Assembly: GCF_026230105.1 (NCBI RefSeq)
Contig: NC_079474.1
Span: 40,376,294-40,440,293 of the forward strand
Source: Diorhabda sublineata
Lineage: Eukaryota > Arthropoda > Insecta > Coleoptera > Chrysomelidae
Length of the DNA: 64,000 nt
Reading direction: 5' to 3'
Shown: piece after piece, positions 1 through 45,763 of the stretch
Layout: the number at the start of each line of letters is the position of its first letter
Numbering within the stretch: position 1 is the first letter of the stretch
Translations under genes and position numbers: made by a program
Notes under the pieces: model-generated
Seen by the model: the letters and a program-made list of their open reading frames with translations, nothing else
Databases searched by the model: none
What the model was told of the DNA's origin: nothing

Positions 1-372
1 CAAACCACAAAAACATACGACAAAAGCATTTGTTTACCCCACGGCGGCATGCGCATCAGCTGATTTTGACAATTCGTTAGATTGCTCAATACTGAAATGA
101 GATTACTTTGGTTGGTCGGTTAGATATTCTTCTTTCCCCTGTTAGTGGACCTTTATATATAATTATGCAGCTCTCGAATATTCTAGAGCTGTTCTGATTA
201 TAATATGCGAGAATTGGATGGGATATAAAAGGAGGAAAGTTTAGAGACGGAAGAAAGAAATGTTTCAACGTTTGAATTTTCAAATGAGTGTGAGAAAATC
301 TTAATTCCTTCTTAAATAAACATACCTACAATAAATCAATGAGATATGAAAAAAAAGTCAATTAAAACTTAC

Positions 373-3300
373 TTCCAACACAAATGAAGATGCGTTATAT
401 TCCATGTTGTCTTCCAAGTAAATTCTAGCGAACATTCGATTGGCCGGCTTAAAAATTGCTGATTCCGCTGGAATGTAACATCCTAATTGTGCCATAATTT
501 GTAGAAGCATAATTTGTCGTATGAAAATACTTTTCCCTGATCCGTTAGGACCATTTATAATGTGAACATTGTACTCATTGGAACAAAACTAAGAAAAAAA
601 TTACATAATTTTGAGTTTTCCATTGGTATGAGATTTTTTTTATTTTATCTATATTGATTTGGCGGGAGCCTAAAATCAATATTGAAAATTGATTTATGTT
701 TTAATTAATACACGTTTTCTTGTGTTTCAGTGTTTATTTTATACCTATGATGTCACGCAATATGGTAGCCTTACTGAAATGTTTAAGCTACCTACAAATT
801 TTTCGAATTTTCAATAATTTTTTGCTCAAAGAATAAAAAAATATACAATAAAAGTTGTATATAAATTATCCAAAACTATTTTGTTCTCAAGCCATGGAAG
901 TACCCTATTTACAAAATAATAAATTTCGTAACGTTCTTTGTTATATTTTATTTCATATTTTCGTCTTTTTCAAGGCAAAAGAAAATTGAAGACTTTTTTT
1001 AGTAATGTTTGTTCATAAAAAGTCCTATTTTTTTACCAAATATGAAATTTAGAAACGATGTCGAGACTAACAGGAGACTTTTTTTATTTAATAAAACCGA
1101 GACTTTCTCTACAATTCATACACTCGTATAATAGATCAAATGTTCAAAAAATTAAGAATATTTTTCTTTTTACCATCAGGATTTGATTTCTTTCACACCC
1201 ACTTATGAATGTAAATGAACAAAACTTAAAAAAAATAGATAATTACAAGTTTCTATTGGTTTGAGATTTTTTTTTATTTCGTCTACATTAATTTGGCTGC
1301 AGCCTATAATCAAAAGTTAATATTGGAAATTAAAGATTGTCTTGATACACGTTTTCTTATATGTATCTCCTTTTTGCAAAAAGATTTAGCGATACCGAGA
1401 CCAGATACAATCATAACATACTTGTTCTCATAGTCTACTTTTCCTCCATATCAATTTACGAAATAATAGATCTCGTAACGATCTGTGTTATATTTTATTC
1501 CATATTTTGTCTTTTTAAAAAATTTTCAAATCAAGATAAAAAAAATATTTTTTTAATAATGTTCATAAAAAGTCTTATTTTTTGACCAAATGTGAAATTT
1601 AGAAAATTGGTATAACCAATAATATACATCATATACAATTATGAACGTAAATTTTCTACACTATTTTCTATGCTATTAAATAAAATACAAAAAGTTATTG
1701 AACTATGGGTAAATTTTAATAATTACTCAACATCAAACTAATATTATATAATTAATGGAATTTTCAATTAATTTATTTTCTTTAATTGTTTTGTTAGCAA
1801 AAAGTTGGATTTTTTGGAACCGTTGATGATATTCACACTGAACACACTGTTTAAACTACCACTACATCAACACTCACAATTACACTGGGTGACGTTTGTT
1901 TCGATAACCAAGTTATCATCTTCAGAGATTGAAGGTAAATTGTTTACCTTTAGTATCTGTTGGTGTAGTAGTAGTGTAAACAGTCTGTTCATTATGGTTT
2001 GTATGTTTATCAAAAGAATTCTTTTCCCATAGTATCTTACTGATGAAAAAGAAATAAACTCACAATAGAATTTGCTATCGGCTTCGATCGTAACAGGAAA
2101 TTGAGTAAAGGGTGTTGTCCAAACTTTATTTCGGTGTATTCTCCAAATTTCGGTCGCACATAATTGTTTTCCAAGCTGGTTTGTGCTAGTGACTGATACA
2201 CATCTAACTGAGCAATTTCTTCGTAAAGTGTGTGAAACAAGTATATGTGCTTTTTTAATTTAACCAGCACACCATGAACAATTCTATGAAAAAACACAAC
2301 TTTATTATTTGATAATAAAAAAAGGGATTAAATATAATCATCACCAAAAAAAATTCGATACCCTACAAACAAATTACACCAAGTAGTTTTCCATGCATAC
2401 ATAATTAACTTGTTCCTCCTCTTTTCCTGTTCTCTTGTGGGATCCACTCCATTATTTTTTTGCAATCTTTCCCTCCTCAACCGAACAATAATTTAAACGC
2501 TCTTTAAAAAATGTTCAAACATCCTACGACGTTTTCTAATGCCTAATTACCAATCTTTCCTGTCGTTTCAGTTCTTATCGTTCAGATTTCGTACACTCAT
2601 TATTGCATGCATCCATAATAATCTCTCTGTTCTCCTGTGCACGTGCCCGTATCAAATCAACTGCTTTTCCTCAATATATTCTATAATCGTTCCTTTCAGG
2701 TTCATTCGCTCTTTTATTGTATCGTTTCTGATTCGATTTAACCCTGATGTTCTATTTGCTCTTCTTAGAGCTTCCATGTCTGTGGATTCTATTTTTTTAG
2801 TGGCTTTTCTATCCTATAAGTTTTTGATCCATATATCAATGTACCCTAATCCTAATCATTGCATTGTATCTTCAATTTTCGTTGGTTTCCTATTTCAGTA
2901 TTCCATTGAGTGATTCAGTTATTGTTGCTCTGTTTACTTTAGATTTGATTTCTGTCATTTGTCCCATTTTTGTCAAAAACAACTCCTATTTATTTATAGT
3001 TCTCATATCTCGTTATAATTTCGTTGTTAGTTGTATATTAATTGTATCCTCTCCTATGCAAATTCTTATAGTTCAGTAACATCTGATGTTGTTTCATTGT
3101 CTATTATTAAAATATAGGCGCTTTTTTACATATTCGAAAAATTGAAAAAACATTTTTTCTTTAAAGCTAACAAAGTGGCAGCCTTACTGAAATGTTTAAA
3201 AATTTTCAAATTTTTTCTCTACAAATATTGATGAAAGGATTAAAAATATATATTATAAAAATTATATATAAAGTATCCAAAACTATTTTTTTTTCTAAAA

Positions 3301-6300
3301 ACCATGCAAGTACCCTATTCCCAATAATGTTTTTTTAAATGCAAATGCTTTTACAAACGTAAGAGATAAAATTTTACACAAAAATCACAAATACTTGTGT
3401 ATCATATAACATCCTCTAGTTTCTAGTTTTTTAGAATGAAATTTATTAAAACAAGTTTGATTAAATCAAGGTTTCAGCTTTTTATAAAAGTATATTTCTG
3501 TCACAATATAAATTTTCAATAAAAGTTGATATCTAAGCTGAAATTTTCGAAACCTTTAGTAATATTCATATTGAGCACACTTTATCTTTGGTCTCTGAAG
3601 ACGAAACGTATTTCAGACAGTGTTGGTGTAGTATTAGCAGTAGCCATTGTATCCAGTATAAAGGTAGATAGTTTTCACCAACCTTAATTCACATATAATT
3701 TACAAAAATAATTTGTAAATAATCACTGGAATGGTCTTTGGAAAAACTATGGCAATAAAAATATTTTTTGTCAAATTTTCCTATAAATTATTGACCCAAA
3801 GTTACATATAAACTGAAATTCACTTACACGTTGCTAATTTTTAGTATATCCATCATAATATCGTCAAGACGTGTAGACATATTTATTAGTTCAGGAGTTT
3901 TCATTGTAAAATAAGTAGAACATCGATTAATCTAAAAAAAAAATATGACAATAATTGTTTGTGGTAACGCTCTTATAAAATATTTTCTTTTGCAATTGTT
4001 CTGTTTACCAATACACCTGTAGAATACAAGTGTAAATATTAACATGTACAGGTACCAAAATAAATATATGGGGATACTGCAGAAGAATCATTTGTTATCA
4101 AAACCCGACTAATTAAAATATATTATATTTAGAAACTGTGATTTAATATAACATTATGCAAAAGTTTTATGCTACCAAGATGGCTTTGTACATCAAGTGG
4201 GGATACTTTTTAAGAGATTTGTAGCTAAATAAATCTTAACCCAAGATTTTCAATTTTAAAAAATGTATTCCATACCTCTAACAGAATAATTTCCAATTAT
4301 AAAGCAAGTAAAAACTAGTTATTTTCACTGTGCATGAGAATCATTTGATTGCAATTATGAATCTAGAAGTAATAAATATTAAGAAATTCAATTTTACAAT
4401 TTATTTCTAAATGTGCAAATTACATTATTAGGAAAATGAACTCAAGATCTTTTCTTTGATGCACTATGCAACCTTATTTGAGGTTACGAAGTGCACGAAG
4501 ACTTAAAATTTCTAGTTTTTCTCATTTATCACATTCTTCCATAATATTTAATAACAACCGACTACGTCTCATTGTTTTCCTGAGAAGAAACAATACTTAT
4601 TGTACTAACTTCTCCTCAGGCCGAAATACGATTTAAACTCTCGGAATTCGTTTTTCAAAGTTGAAATGTTCTCATCCATATTTGCCCAAATATCATTTTT
4701 CGTATTTGAAATATCGTTCTTCATTTTAGAAATTGATGAGATTAAAGTGGAAGACTCGTCTTTGGATAGATAAGTTTCTGGATCAAATCTGTCACTTACC
4801 ACCACTGTGAGTTTTTCTATTAATTCGCTCTTCTTACCGGACGGTTCCAATTATAATTACTCACTTACCACTATCACTTAACTAACTTAAATAATTTATT
4901 TAAATTCTTCGATTACTTTGCTAATTTGTTCTGTTCACTACGAATATTTATTATAAACTGAAACTGCGCTACAGAAACTTATTTATATACCACAAATAGA
5001 ATTTTACAAAATTCTATAACATAAAAAAGCAAAACAAATAAATAAATAGACCTTTCTAGAAATGAGTCAAAAGAAACAATGTAAATAAACCGCTCGCTAC
5101 AAAAAATTATACATAAACAAAAACATCAAACGAATTCCGGGAATTTCACAGGTTGCCGCCTTCGCCGAATTTCATAATACCTGGACAGGGCCGGCTTACT
5201 GACCCATTTCGCGAACTTGTTCATAACAATATCTCAACTGTATTAACTAATTAAGAAAAGATAATACTTTCGTTAGATATTCAGATCTCAAAAATCGTAA
5301 TGTAAATCATACTTATTAACATCTATAGGCGCCAGATTTTGTCTAAATTGACAACATATTCACCCACGATGATGAAGCCAAACTCACCTCAATAAATTCG
5401 TCAGGCAAATCACTTTTTTTGATAGACTTCCTTTGGGATTTAGGTATATTCAAAATTATATGATATCCTTTCTTTTGATTATTTCCTGATGTTAGTGGAA
5501 GGTTATATTTTTCTGCTAATTCTTCTATATATTCTATAAAAAATATTTCTTCAATATGAGCATACTGAATAATAAAAACTCTTAAAATCGTTCTAGAACT
5601 TAAGTAAACTTTAACTTTGTTCGATTTATGAGATTATTAGAGATAACTATTCAAATACTGATTTATCCAGGAAATTCAAGAAGAAATAAAACTTTGTTCA
5701 ATTTATTCTTGATATAGTAGTCTACAACAGAAGGATTACGATCTCTGACAAAAGATTTTAATTCCAATATAAATGCCTGATAAGGCTGCTGCTTAGTATT
5801 CCATAGTCCAGCTCAAAGTAACACAAGTCAACTCAATTTATTCCAGAGTAATTCGAGACTAATCCAGTCTAGTGTAGAAAAACTCGAATCAAACTAGCCT
5901 AGTTCAGAGTGATGCAGACTAATCCAATCTAGTCCACAGTAGTGCAGACTAGTCCTGTCCTGAGTGATGCAGACTAATAAATCTAGTCCACAGTAGTGCG
6001 GACTAACCAAAGTCCAGAATAATGCAGATTAATCTAGTGTAACCTAGAAAAACTCAAATCAAACTAGCTAGTTCAGAGTGATGAAGACTAATCCAATCTA
6101 GTCCACAGAAGTGATGCACATTAATCCGATTTAGTTCACAGTAGTAGGAACTTATTCTGTCCAGTCCAGAGAGAGACCCAAATCAATTGAGTTGAGTGCC
6201 CAGTAGTAAAGCAGACTAATCCAGTTCAGAGTAAGTTAAATTTGATCCAGTAAAACAATTGTTTATGCCGTGTTGTATAACAAATGGTTTTGATAAATCA

Positions 6301-9300
6301 ATCATGATAAAACTTGATAATAAATACCTTTCATATCATTCAACCTTTCGGCAAATATTTTTCTCACTACATCCAATAGCCCGTTAACACCTGGCTTAAT
6401 AGCAAAGCATCTGCTGTGCATGATGTTGTGTCCTTTAGTTGGTTGTACACAATCGCTTATGACTTCTCTGACTAAACTTTTGATTTCTCCAAAAGAAGGA
6501 TCTCCTAAAGTGGCCCTAAGTTTCATGAAAAAAGATTGTTTGAAGCCAGATAGGATTTCTTCCAGAGGACATATCAAGTCGATAATGGGATTTAAAGTGA
6601 TGATATAATTTAACTGACGAATTGAACATTTTTGGGGATTGTCAGGAATTAGTGTTGCCAAGTTGAGCAATGCGTTAATGTTGGTGAATTTTTGTAGCAT
6701 GGCCTGGAAAAATAGTTTTTTAATTATAAATAAATCATAACAGTGTTTTCAAATACATCAATTAGTTTTCCAGATGTTCGTAAATTTTGATTTTTTCAGT
6801 ATTTACAAATTATCTTACCTGAATCGACCTTAAAGCGTCTCGATTTCTCATAAGTTCTTCAATACAATCGAGTCTTTCTTCAATAAATTGAACTTTCGAT
6901 AGCGGCTGAAGAATCCAAGAACGCAATTTTCTGGATCCGCTTTTAGTGAGACAATAATTCAATATTCCTAAAAGACTGGAAAATTTATTTGCTAAAGCTG
7001 GTTTTGCACTGCAAACTAATTCCAAGCGATCTGCTGTTGATATGTCTGAAAAAAATCTTTGTTCAAATCAAGTAACTAAAGTAAACAGAGTATCAAAATT
7101 CTCCAAGGATTGTAAAAGTACATATTGTAATTTGATGTTATATAAAAAATATAATGAAATTATATATTCACCAATATGAGCATATCCTTCACTTTCTTGG
7201 TAATCTATTTTTAAAGATTCTCTGGCATAGTAAATATAAAAGTTATCTTGAACATAAGTCAGTAAAGCACTTGCTGCAGCTAGTGCATAGTATCTAGAAC
7301 AAAATCATCATTTTATAAATATATTATAACTAAAGGCAATTTTGTGATGTGGAGATAAGCAAATAAATAAATAATCTACAGTAAGTACTGGACGAAACGG
7401 CCTATTTGGATATGAGAATATAGAACTACTATATAATGCCAAAAAGGTCGAATACGAAGACGTTTATACTTTATTCATACCGAACTCAGTTGGTGTTACC
7501 TTTAACTCTGAAACATCGCAGAACTCGACTTTTATGGTGCCAATAACGACTAGAAGAATTAGAAGATGATATGAACTTCGTAAATTTTAATTTTTTTGTT
7601 GAGAATGTACGTCACATTGTTGGAATGGGTATGTCATTACTTGCCTCCAATTTATTTGAAGTGTTTATCAGGATCAATCAAATACCTATACATACATTTG
7701 AGAAATATGACCTTAGGGCACTTCAAAATTGAACATGTGGGACATAATAAGTTGAATGTTAATAACTTTACAACGTGCTTTAGGACGGATGTAAATTGGT
7801 CTCCAAGGTAATCCCTACATTTCAAAAAGGGTCACTACTAATCAAGTAAATTCGTTGTTTTCTTTGTTACCTACCTGTATTTGTAGGAAATGAACAATAT
7901 ATGTCTTCCTTGTAAAGTTTAAAGAATGTAACTTTCGTTTAGTAATAGATGAGTTGTTATTTTTTTTTTAAATTGTTTATAATCAGTAAGAGACCCACAG
8001 GACCTAACATATTCCAGAGATATAAAGAAAATAGACACGTTTTGTACCTTATTAGATTTTTGGACCCCCTTCTTTGGTATACCCTTCTAAGAAAATTATT
8101 AAGAAACTCTCCTTGGCATAAAAAATTTCATAAAAGTAAAAAGGTCCTAATCTACAATGACCAAATCATCTAAAGTAGTTCTAATGTCGAATTATTTTAC
8201 TTACCTGTGTTGTAAAACTAATAACACACCATTTAATGAAGGAATACACAATTGGGTCAACATTTCTAATCCGCCAGCTTTATTAAACATGCTTCTGGGT
8301 ACACCAGTGTATCTTACATTTGGAAATTGTTTTTTTACTTTTGTTATTAATCTATTACCTCCAAAATTTTCAAAAGTACTAGGAAATATAATCTAAAAAT
8401 TACAAAAAGATTAATTAAAAAATCATCACATATATGGTGAACAGAAGCTGTAGCAAATATTTTCCCCTCTCTGTTCTTCTCTTTTTTCCCTTGTATTTTT
8501 TGACAGGATTTTCAAGACTTGTAGTTCGGAGAGATTACAGATAGTAATAACTACTGAGCGTTCCAAAAAACATTTATTCAAATGAAATTTTTTTCCAAGA
8601 TATACTTGACAGACAAAAAATAATATTGCATATTCTATGAACGTCTGTTATAGTTAATTTTTGTAATCTATGATTAGTTATGTTTCATTACCTATGCACA
8701 TGACCGCCTTTATGTATAAGCCCAAGAGGACCAGGTCTAGGGCCCCATGCTCTATGGGAGCCCCAAATTTCTTTATAAAATATATAAGGGGGTTCGGCAA
8801 AATCAATTATAATATAATTAAAACAAATTTTATCTAAAGCTTCAGGCTCAATGTATCAATAAAAATTTTGATACAGAAACACTGTATAAATTTCTTTTTT
8901 ATATTAAACTTTATGAATTGAATTTATTTTTCTTTCAAAAGATTAGGTAATCTTGTATACAGATAACCTTTTTATTTAGAAAAGGGCCCCACTCTATGAT
9001 AGGCCTAGAGCCTGGTCTTAAAAGACAACCCTGTCTATGAATGGTTCCTTGTTATTTTATTATCAAAATAGTTTGATAAACAAAATGTCTGTTGAATATT
9101 ATCAGAACACGAAAGAGCTCAGCAAAAACTTGGTTCTGTTTGTGTTATTCTTTGAAGGTACACTCTAAATTAAATTCAATTTTAGCAAAAGTAAGAACAG
9201 TATACTGAAATATTAATAATTTAACCTTTCAAACCTGCAGTTTTAAATTGGTACATTACTTAAGAATCATTATGTACTGATCATAATTACAGGAAAGATT

Positions 9301-10436
9301 CTAAAGTTATTCATTTACCTCATTTGGATTAAAAAGATTAATTTTTGTCAAGGTGTTGATATAATTCTGTGAATCAGATATTTGGCAAATAATCAAATGG
9401 TGGCGGGATACAGATATTACAGCAATTCCAACCTCACATTGAGCCTGCCCCCTGCCTTCAGTTAGAGCTGAAATGGTAACAAATATATCACATTTCATAT
9501 TCTTATTAAAACTTTTTGTGTACTCCAACTTATAGATGATAATAACTTCAGTGCCTTTATGTGAGTATTTCAAATGTGTTAATTGACATTACAGCAAATC
9601 TGTTATGTCAATACCAAACGCCAAAAAGTACCTTTCAGGTTTTGAAAAATGATTTACACAAAAAAGTAATTAATGTTTTACTAGTATTGATTGTATTAGA
9701 ACACATTAAAACTCTACAATAAAGGAAATAGTAAAAAGTAATAATTAACATGTGAGAAACATTTATATCATAATAAGTGGTACACCTTTTATATTATTAA
9801 AGAAAATATGTTATTAACTTGACCCTGTTATCTATTGGATCCCACGAAACTGTCGAAACGAAAAAAATGGAAAATAAATAATTTATTGTAATTTAATCAT
9901 TGAAAATCATAAAAACAATAATCAATATTTAAAAATGAGATGGTGCAGTGAAAATTAACAATTAACCCATTGAAGTTTTGTTGTGGTACTCAATTTCTTA
10001 TTTCAGGTTTAAAAAATATTAAAACTTGTGGTAATAAAACAACTGTCCACATAATTTATATATTAACATAAAATACTCACCAACAATAATTTTTAACTGA
10101 TTTTCATCAGTTATTTTTGAGCTTGTGGTTTTACGAGTCGACGAAGAATTTAGTACACTAAAAAAATCTCCATACGTTAAAAATATGAGCCGAACTAACA
10201 TTTTATCCTTTATTTTTACCTTATACATCCACTTCCCCATTTTGTAGCAGAGGAAATCTGATTTGTAAAAGAATGTGAGCCCAAATCATGTTTAAAAGTA
10301 TCTCCTAAAAAGTTGAGTTTATTCGAATTTATATTGTTACAAATTTATAATTTGGGTATTTACCAGCTTTGGCAGTAATCACGAATGTAGGTTCAGATTT
10401 CTTCTTAGGATTAACAATACATTCATTTAAATTCAT
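373..10436 (-). CDS. MSH4: MutS protein homologue 4 (MSH4), partial: 5' end and 11 exons; 3' end lies left of the window
   Basis: MSH4 pairs with MSH5 to form a meiosis-specific MutS-gamma clamp that stabilises recombination intermediates and promotes crossovers. Exons, in gene order: 10436-10364, 10167-10081, 9467-9319, 8392-8205, 7293-7172, 7045-6819, 6703-6328, 5533-5388, 3931-3828, 2283-2064, 588-373. Reading phases close at every junction and give 636 codons. Exon 3 holds the connector-domain stretch EGRGQAQCEVGIAVIS. Exons 6-8 carry the MutS lever/clamp helices (LRSWILQPLS, RLDCIEELMRNRDAL). Exon 11 carries the Walker A loop GPNGSGKS at about residues 577-584, followed by IMAQLGCYIPAESA. 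The usual fourth loop residue is Met; here it is Gly. Walker B and the rest of the ATPase domain are not in the window. The start is ATG at 10436, opening MNLNECIVNPKKKSEP. The 5' edge of exon 2 is uncertain: an AG 36 nt further upstream (exon from 10203) also keeps the frame. Known of the family: Drosophila lacks MSH4. Confidence 0.93.
600..1605. repeat. Two diverged direct copies of a repeat inside MSH4 intron 10
   Basis: Segments about 600-1060 and 1245-1605 share a series of matching blocks in the same order: a stretch around tttggcNgNagccta, then acacgttttctt, then a block with ttatattttatttcatatttt, then gttcataaaaagtc and tatgaaatttagaaa. A further partial copy at 3165-3320 repeats the gcagccttactgaaatgttta and ccaaaactatttt blocks seen at 760-910. 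The divergence suggests an old dispersed element rather than a recent duplication. No coding potential was recognised. Confidence 0.7.
1833..1998. repeat. Fold-back repeat with a GATAAC/GTTATC hairpin, possibly a Penelope-like element end
   Basis: The left arm (about 1838-1875) holds tgaacacactgtttaaact and ccactacatcaacactcaca. The right arm (about 1958-1998) repeats the same sequence inverted, as gttggtgtagtagtagtgta and aacagtctgttca. Between them the minus strand reads CTGAAGATGATAACTTGG followed by TTATCGAAAC, a perfect six-base-pair stem with a short loop. A diverged copy in the opposite orientation lies at 3570-3640. Assignment to Penelope-like elements is from memory of such repeats and is inference. 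Confidence 0.5.
2390..3080 (-). mobile_element. Decayed RTE/craft-type non-LTR retrotransposon, C-terminal fragment
   Basis: Read on the minus strand with frame changes and stops, this segment resembles the tail of the long polyprotein of RTE-like non-LTR elements. It has EIKSKVNRA, then TDMEALRRANRTSG, LNRIRNDTIKERM and IIEYIEEKQLI-YGHVHRR, then a basic RKRRR stretch. The same order is seen in many insect copies: connection after the RT, then EMDxLRR, RIRN, and WxGHVxRM. It lies in MSH4 intron 9, in the same orientation as MSH4. A plus-strand open frame over 2539-2913 is a shadow of this fragment. Confidence 0.7.
4605..4850 (-). mobile_element. Short ORF with SAP-like start and coiled coil, probably a transposon fragment
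   Basis: An 81-residue open frame in MSH4 intron 8. It opens MEPSGKKSELIEKLTV, like the second helix of a SAP DNA-binding motif. A heptad-like stretch of repeated Lys-Asn-Asp-Ile/Ser follows (about residues 38-70, with two copies of KNDI). It ends in a plausible stop, but no splice sites or host homologue were recognised. SAP-like motifs occur in some retrotransposon Gag proteins, so a transposon origin is favoured. This is inference. Confidence 0.35.
5030..5200 (+). repeat. Dispersed repeat, copy 1 (inverted copy at 30890-31050)
   Basis: This segment of MSH4 intron 8 shares the sequence caaaagaaacaatRtaaata followed by aaccgctYgcta, then gccttcgccgaatttYa, then taatac-ggacagggccggct with the reverse complement of 30890-31050. 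The two copies are in opposite orientation. The blocks are locally richer in G+C than the surroundings, as expected of the 5' UTR or an end of a retrotransposon. Copy 2 lies directly before a jockey/CR1-type reverse transcriptase tail, but on the other strand. Confidence 0.7.
5800..6255. repeat. Degenerate minisatellite in MSH4 intron 7
   Basis: About 450 bp built from variants of gactaatccaRtctagtcca and cagtagtgca, with insertions. A higher-order copy of about 75 bp appears twice: gtgtagaaaaactcgaatca with aactagcctagttcagagtga near 5870, and gtgtaacctagaaaaactca with aactagctagttcagagtga near 6037. The (C)TAGT(C) and CAGT words give a purine/pyrimidine skew unlike the flanking AT-rich intron. 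No protein reading was recognised. Confidence 0.85.
8731..9025. repeat. Fold-back element with GGGCCCC arms in MSH4 intron 3
   Basis: The left arm holds accaggtctagggccccatg then ctctatgggagcccc. The right arm, read inverted, holds accaggctctaggcctatca then tagagtggggcccc. The two enclose about 180 bp of AT-rich sequence. The arms are locally GC-rich and clearly foreign to the intron. Family unknown. Confidence 0.5.
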
Positions 10437-11012
10437 CTTATACGAATATAATACTAAAACTATATATTATTTAACTACTTTGTACAGTTGAAATCTATTT
10501 CAAATTGTAGTTTTTTGGCTGATATTTGGTTAGTTAGGCAATTTTTAGTCTGTCTATCTAGCCTCTGTGCTGTCTATCAACATACTGGTACAATACGTAG
10601 GATTAGATATTTTAACCTGTGATTGAATAAGTATGAGAAATGTCTTATCTTCAAACAAAAAGAGAAATATATACATATTTTGCAGTATATTTCTCTCAAT
10701 TACGATATCCCACAAAAATAATTTCTTAAACACGCTAATAAAACTTGGCAACGATGCCTTCATTATTTCCTAACTTCATTCCTATCTTCCTTACCTTCAA
10801 ATGGCCATGGCAGTGCCTTAATTTTTTAATGTTGTGTGCTGTGACGGTCTCACAGTTGTGTTGTAGTTTTGACAAACGGAATGACGGATGTACGGTGTGT
10901 TATATATCTGAGAAAAAAATTTACTGGAAAACAATAAAATGGGCTGTGAATAAACTATTTTTATGTTAAATGTGTGGTGTAAGCTTTTGTGTTTTGTCCA
11001 AATTATTTAAAT
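10437..11012. promoter_or_regulatory. Divergent promoter interval between MSH4 and the ZAD-GATA gene
   Basis: The start codons of MSH4 (minus) and the ZAD-GATA gene (plus) are 576 bp apart and point away from each other, so both promoters and 5' UTRs must fit here unless there are unseen upstream non-coding exons. A more GC-rich patch at about 10800-10900 (with tgtgacggtctcacag and aaacggaatgacggatgtac) could be 5' UTR or core promoter. No convincing TATA box was seen. Open frames on both strands here are short and unconvincing. Confidence 0.5.

Positions 11013-45763
<34,751 letters not shown>

Noticed and set aside
86..283. 65-codon minus-strand frame near the left edge
   Set aside because: It has no MSH4 similarity (no Walker B or later ATPase motif) and no splice sites fitting the gene. 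It lies in the intron after the Walker A exon.
2539..2913. 124-codon plus-strand frame rich in Phe, Ser and Ile
   Set aside because: It is the antisense of a recognisable RTE-type retrotransposon fragment on the minus strand.
7596..8396. Plus-strand frames of 70-80 codons
   Set aside because: The one at 8157-8396 is antisense to MSH4 exon 4. The others are in its introns and show no domain.
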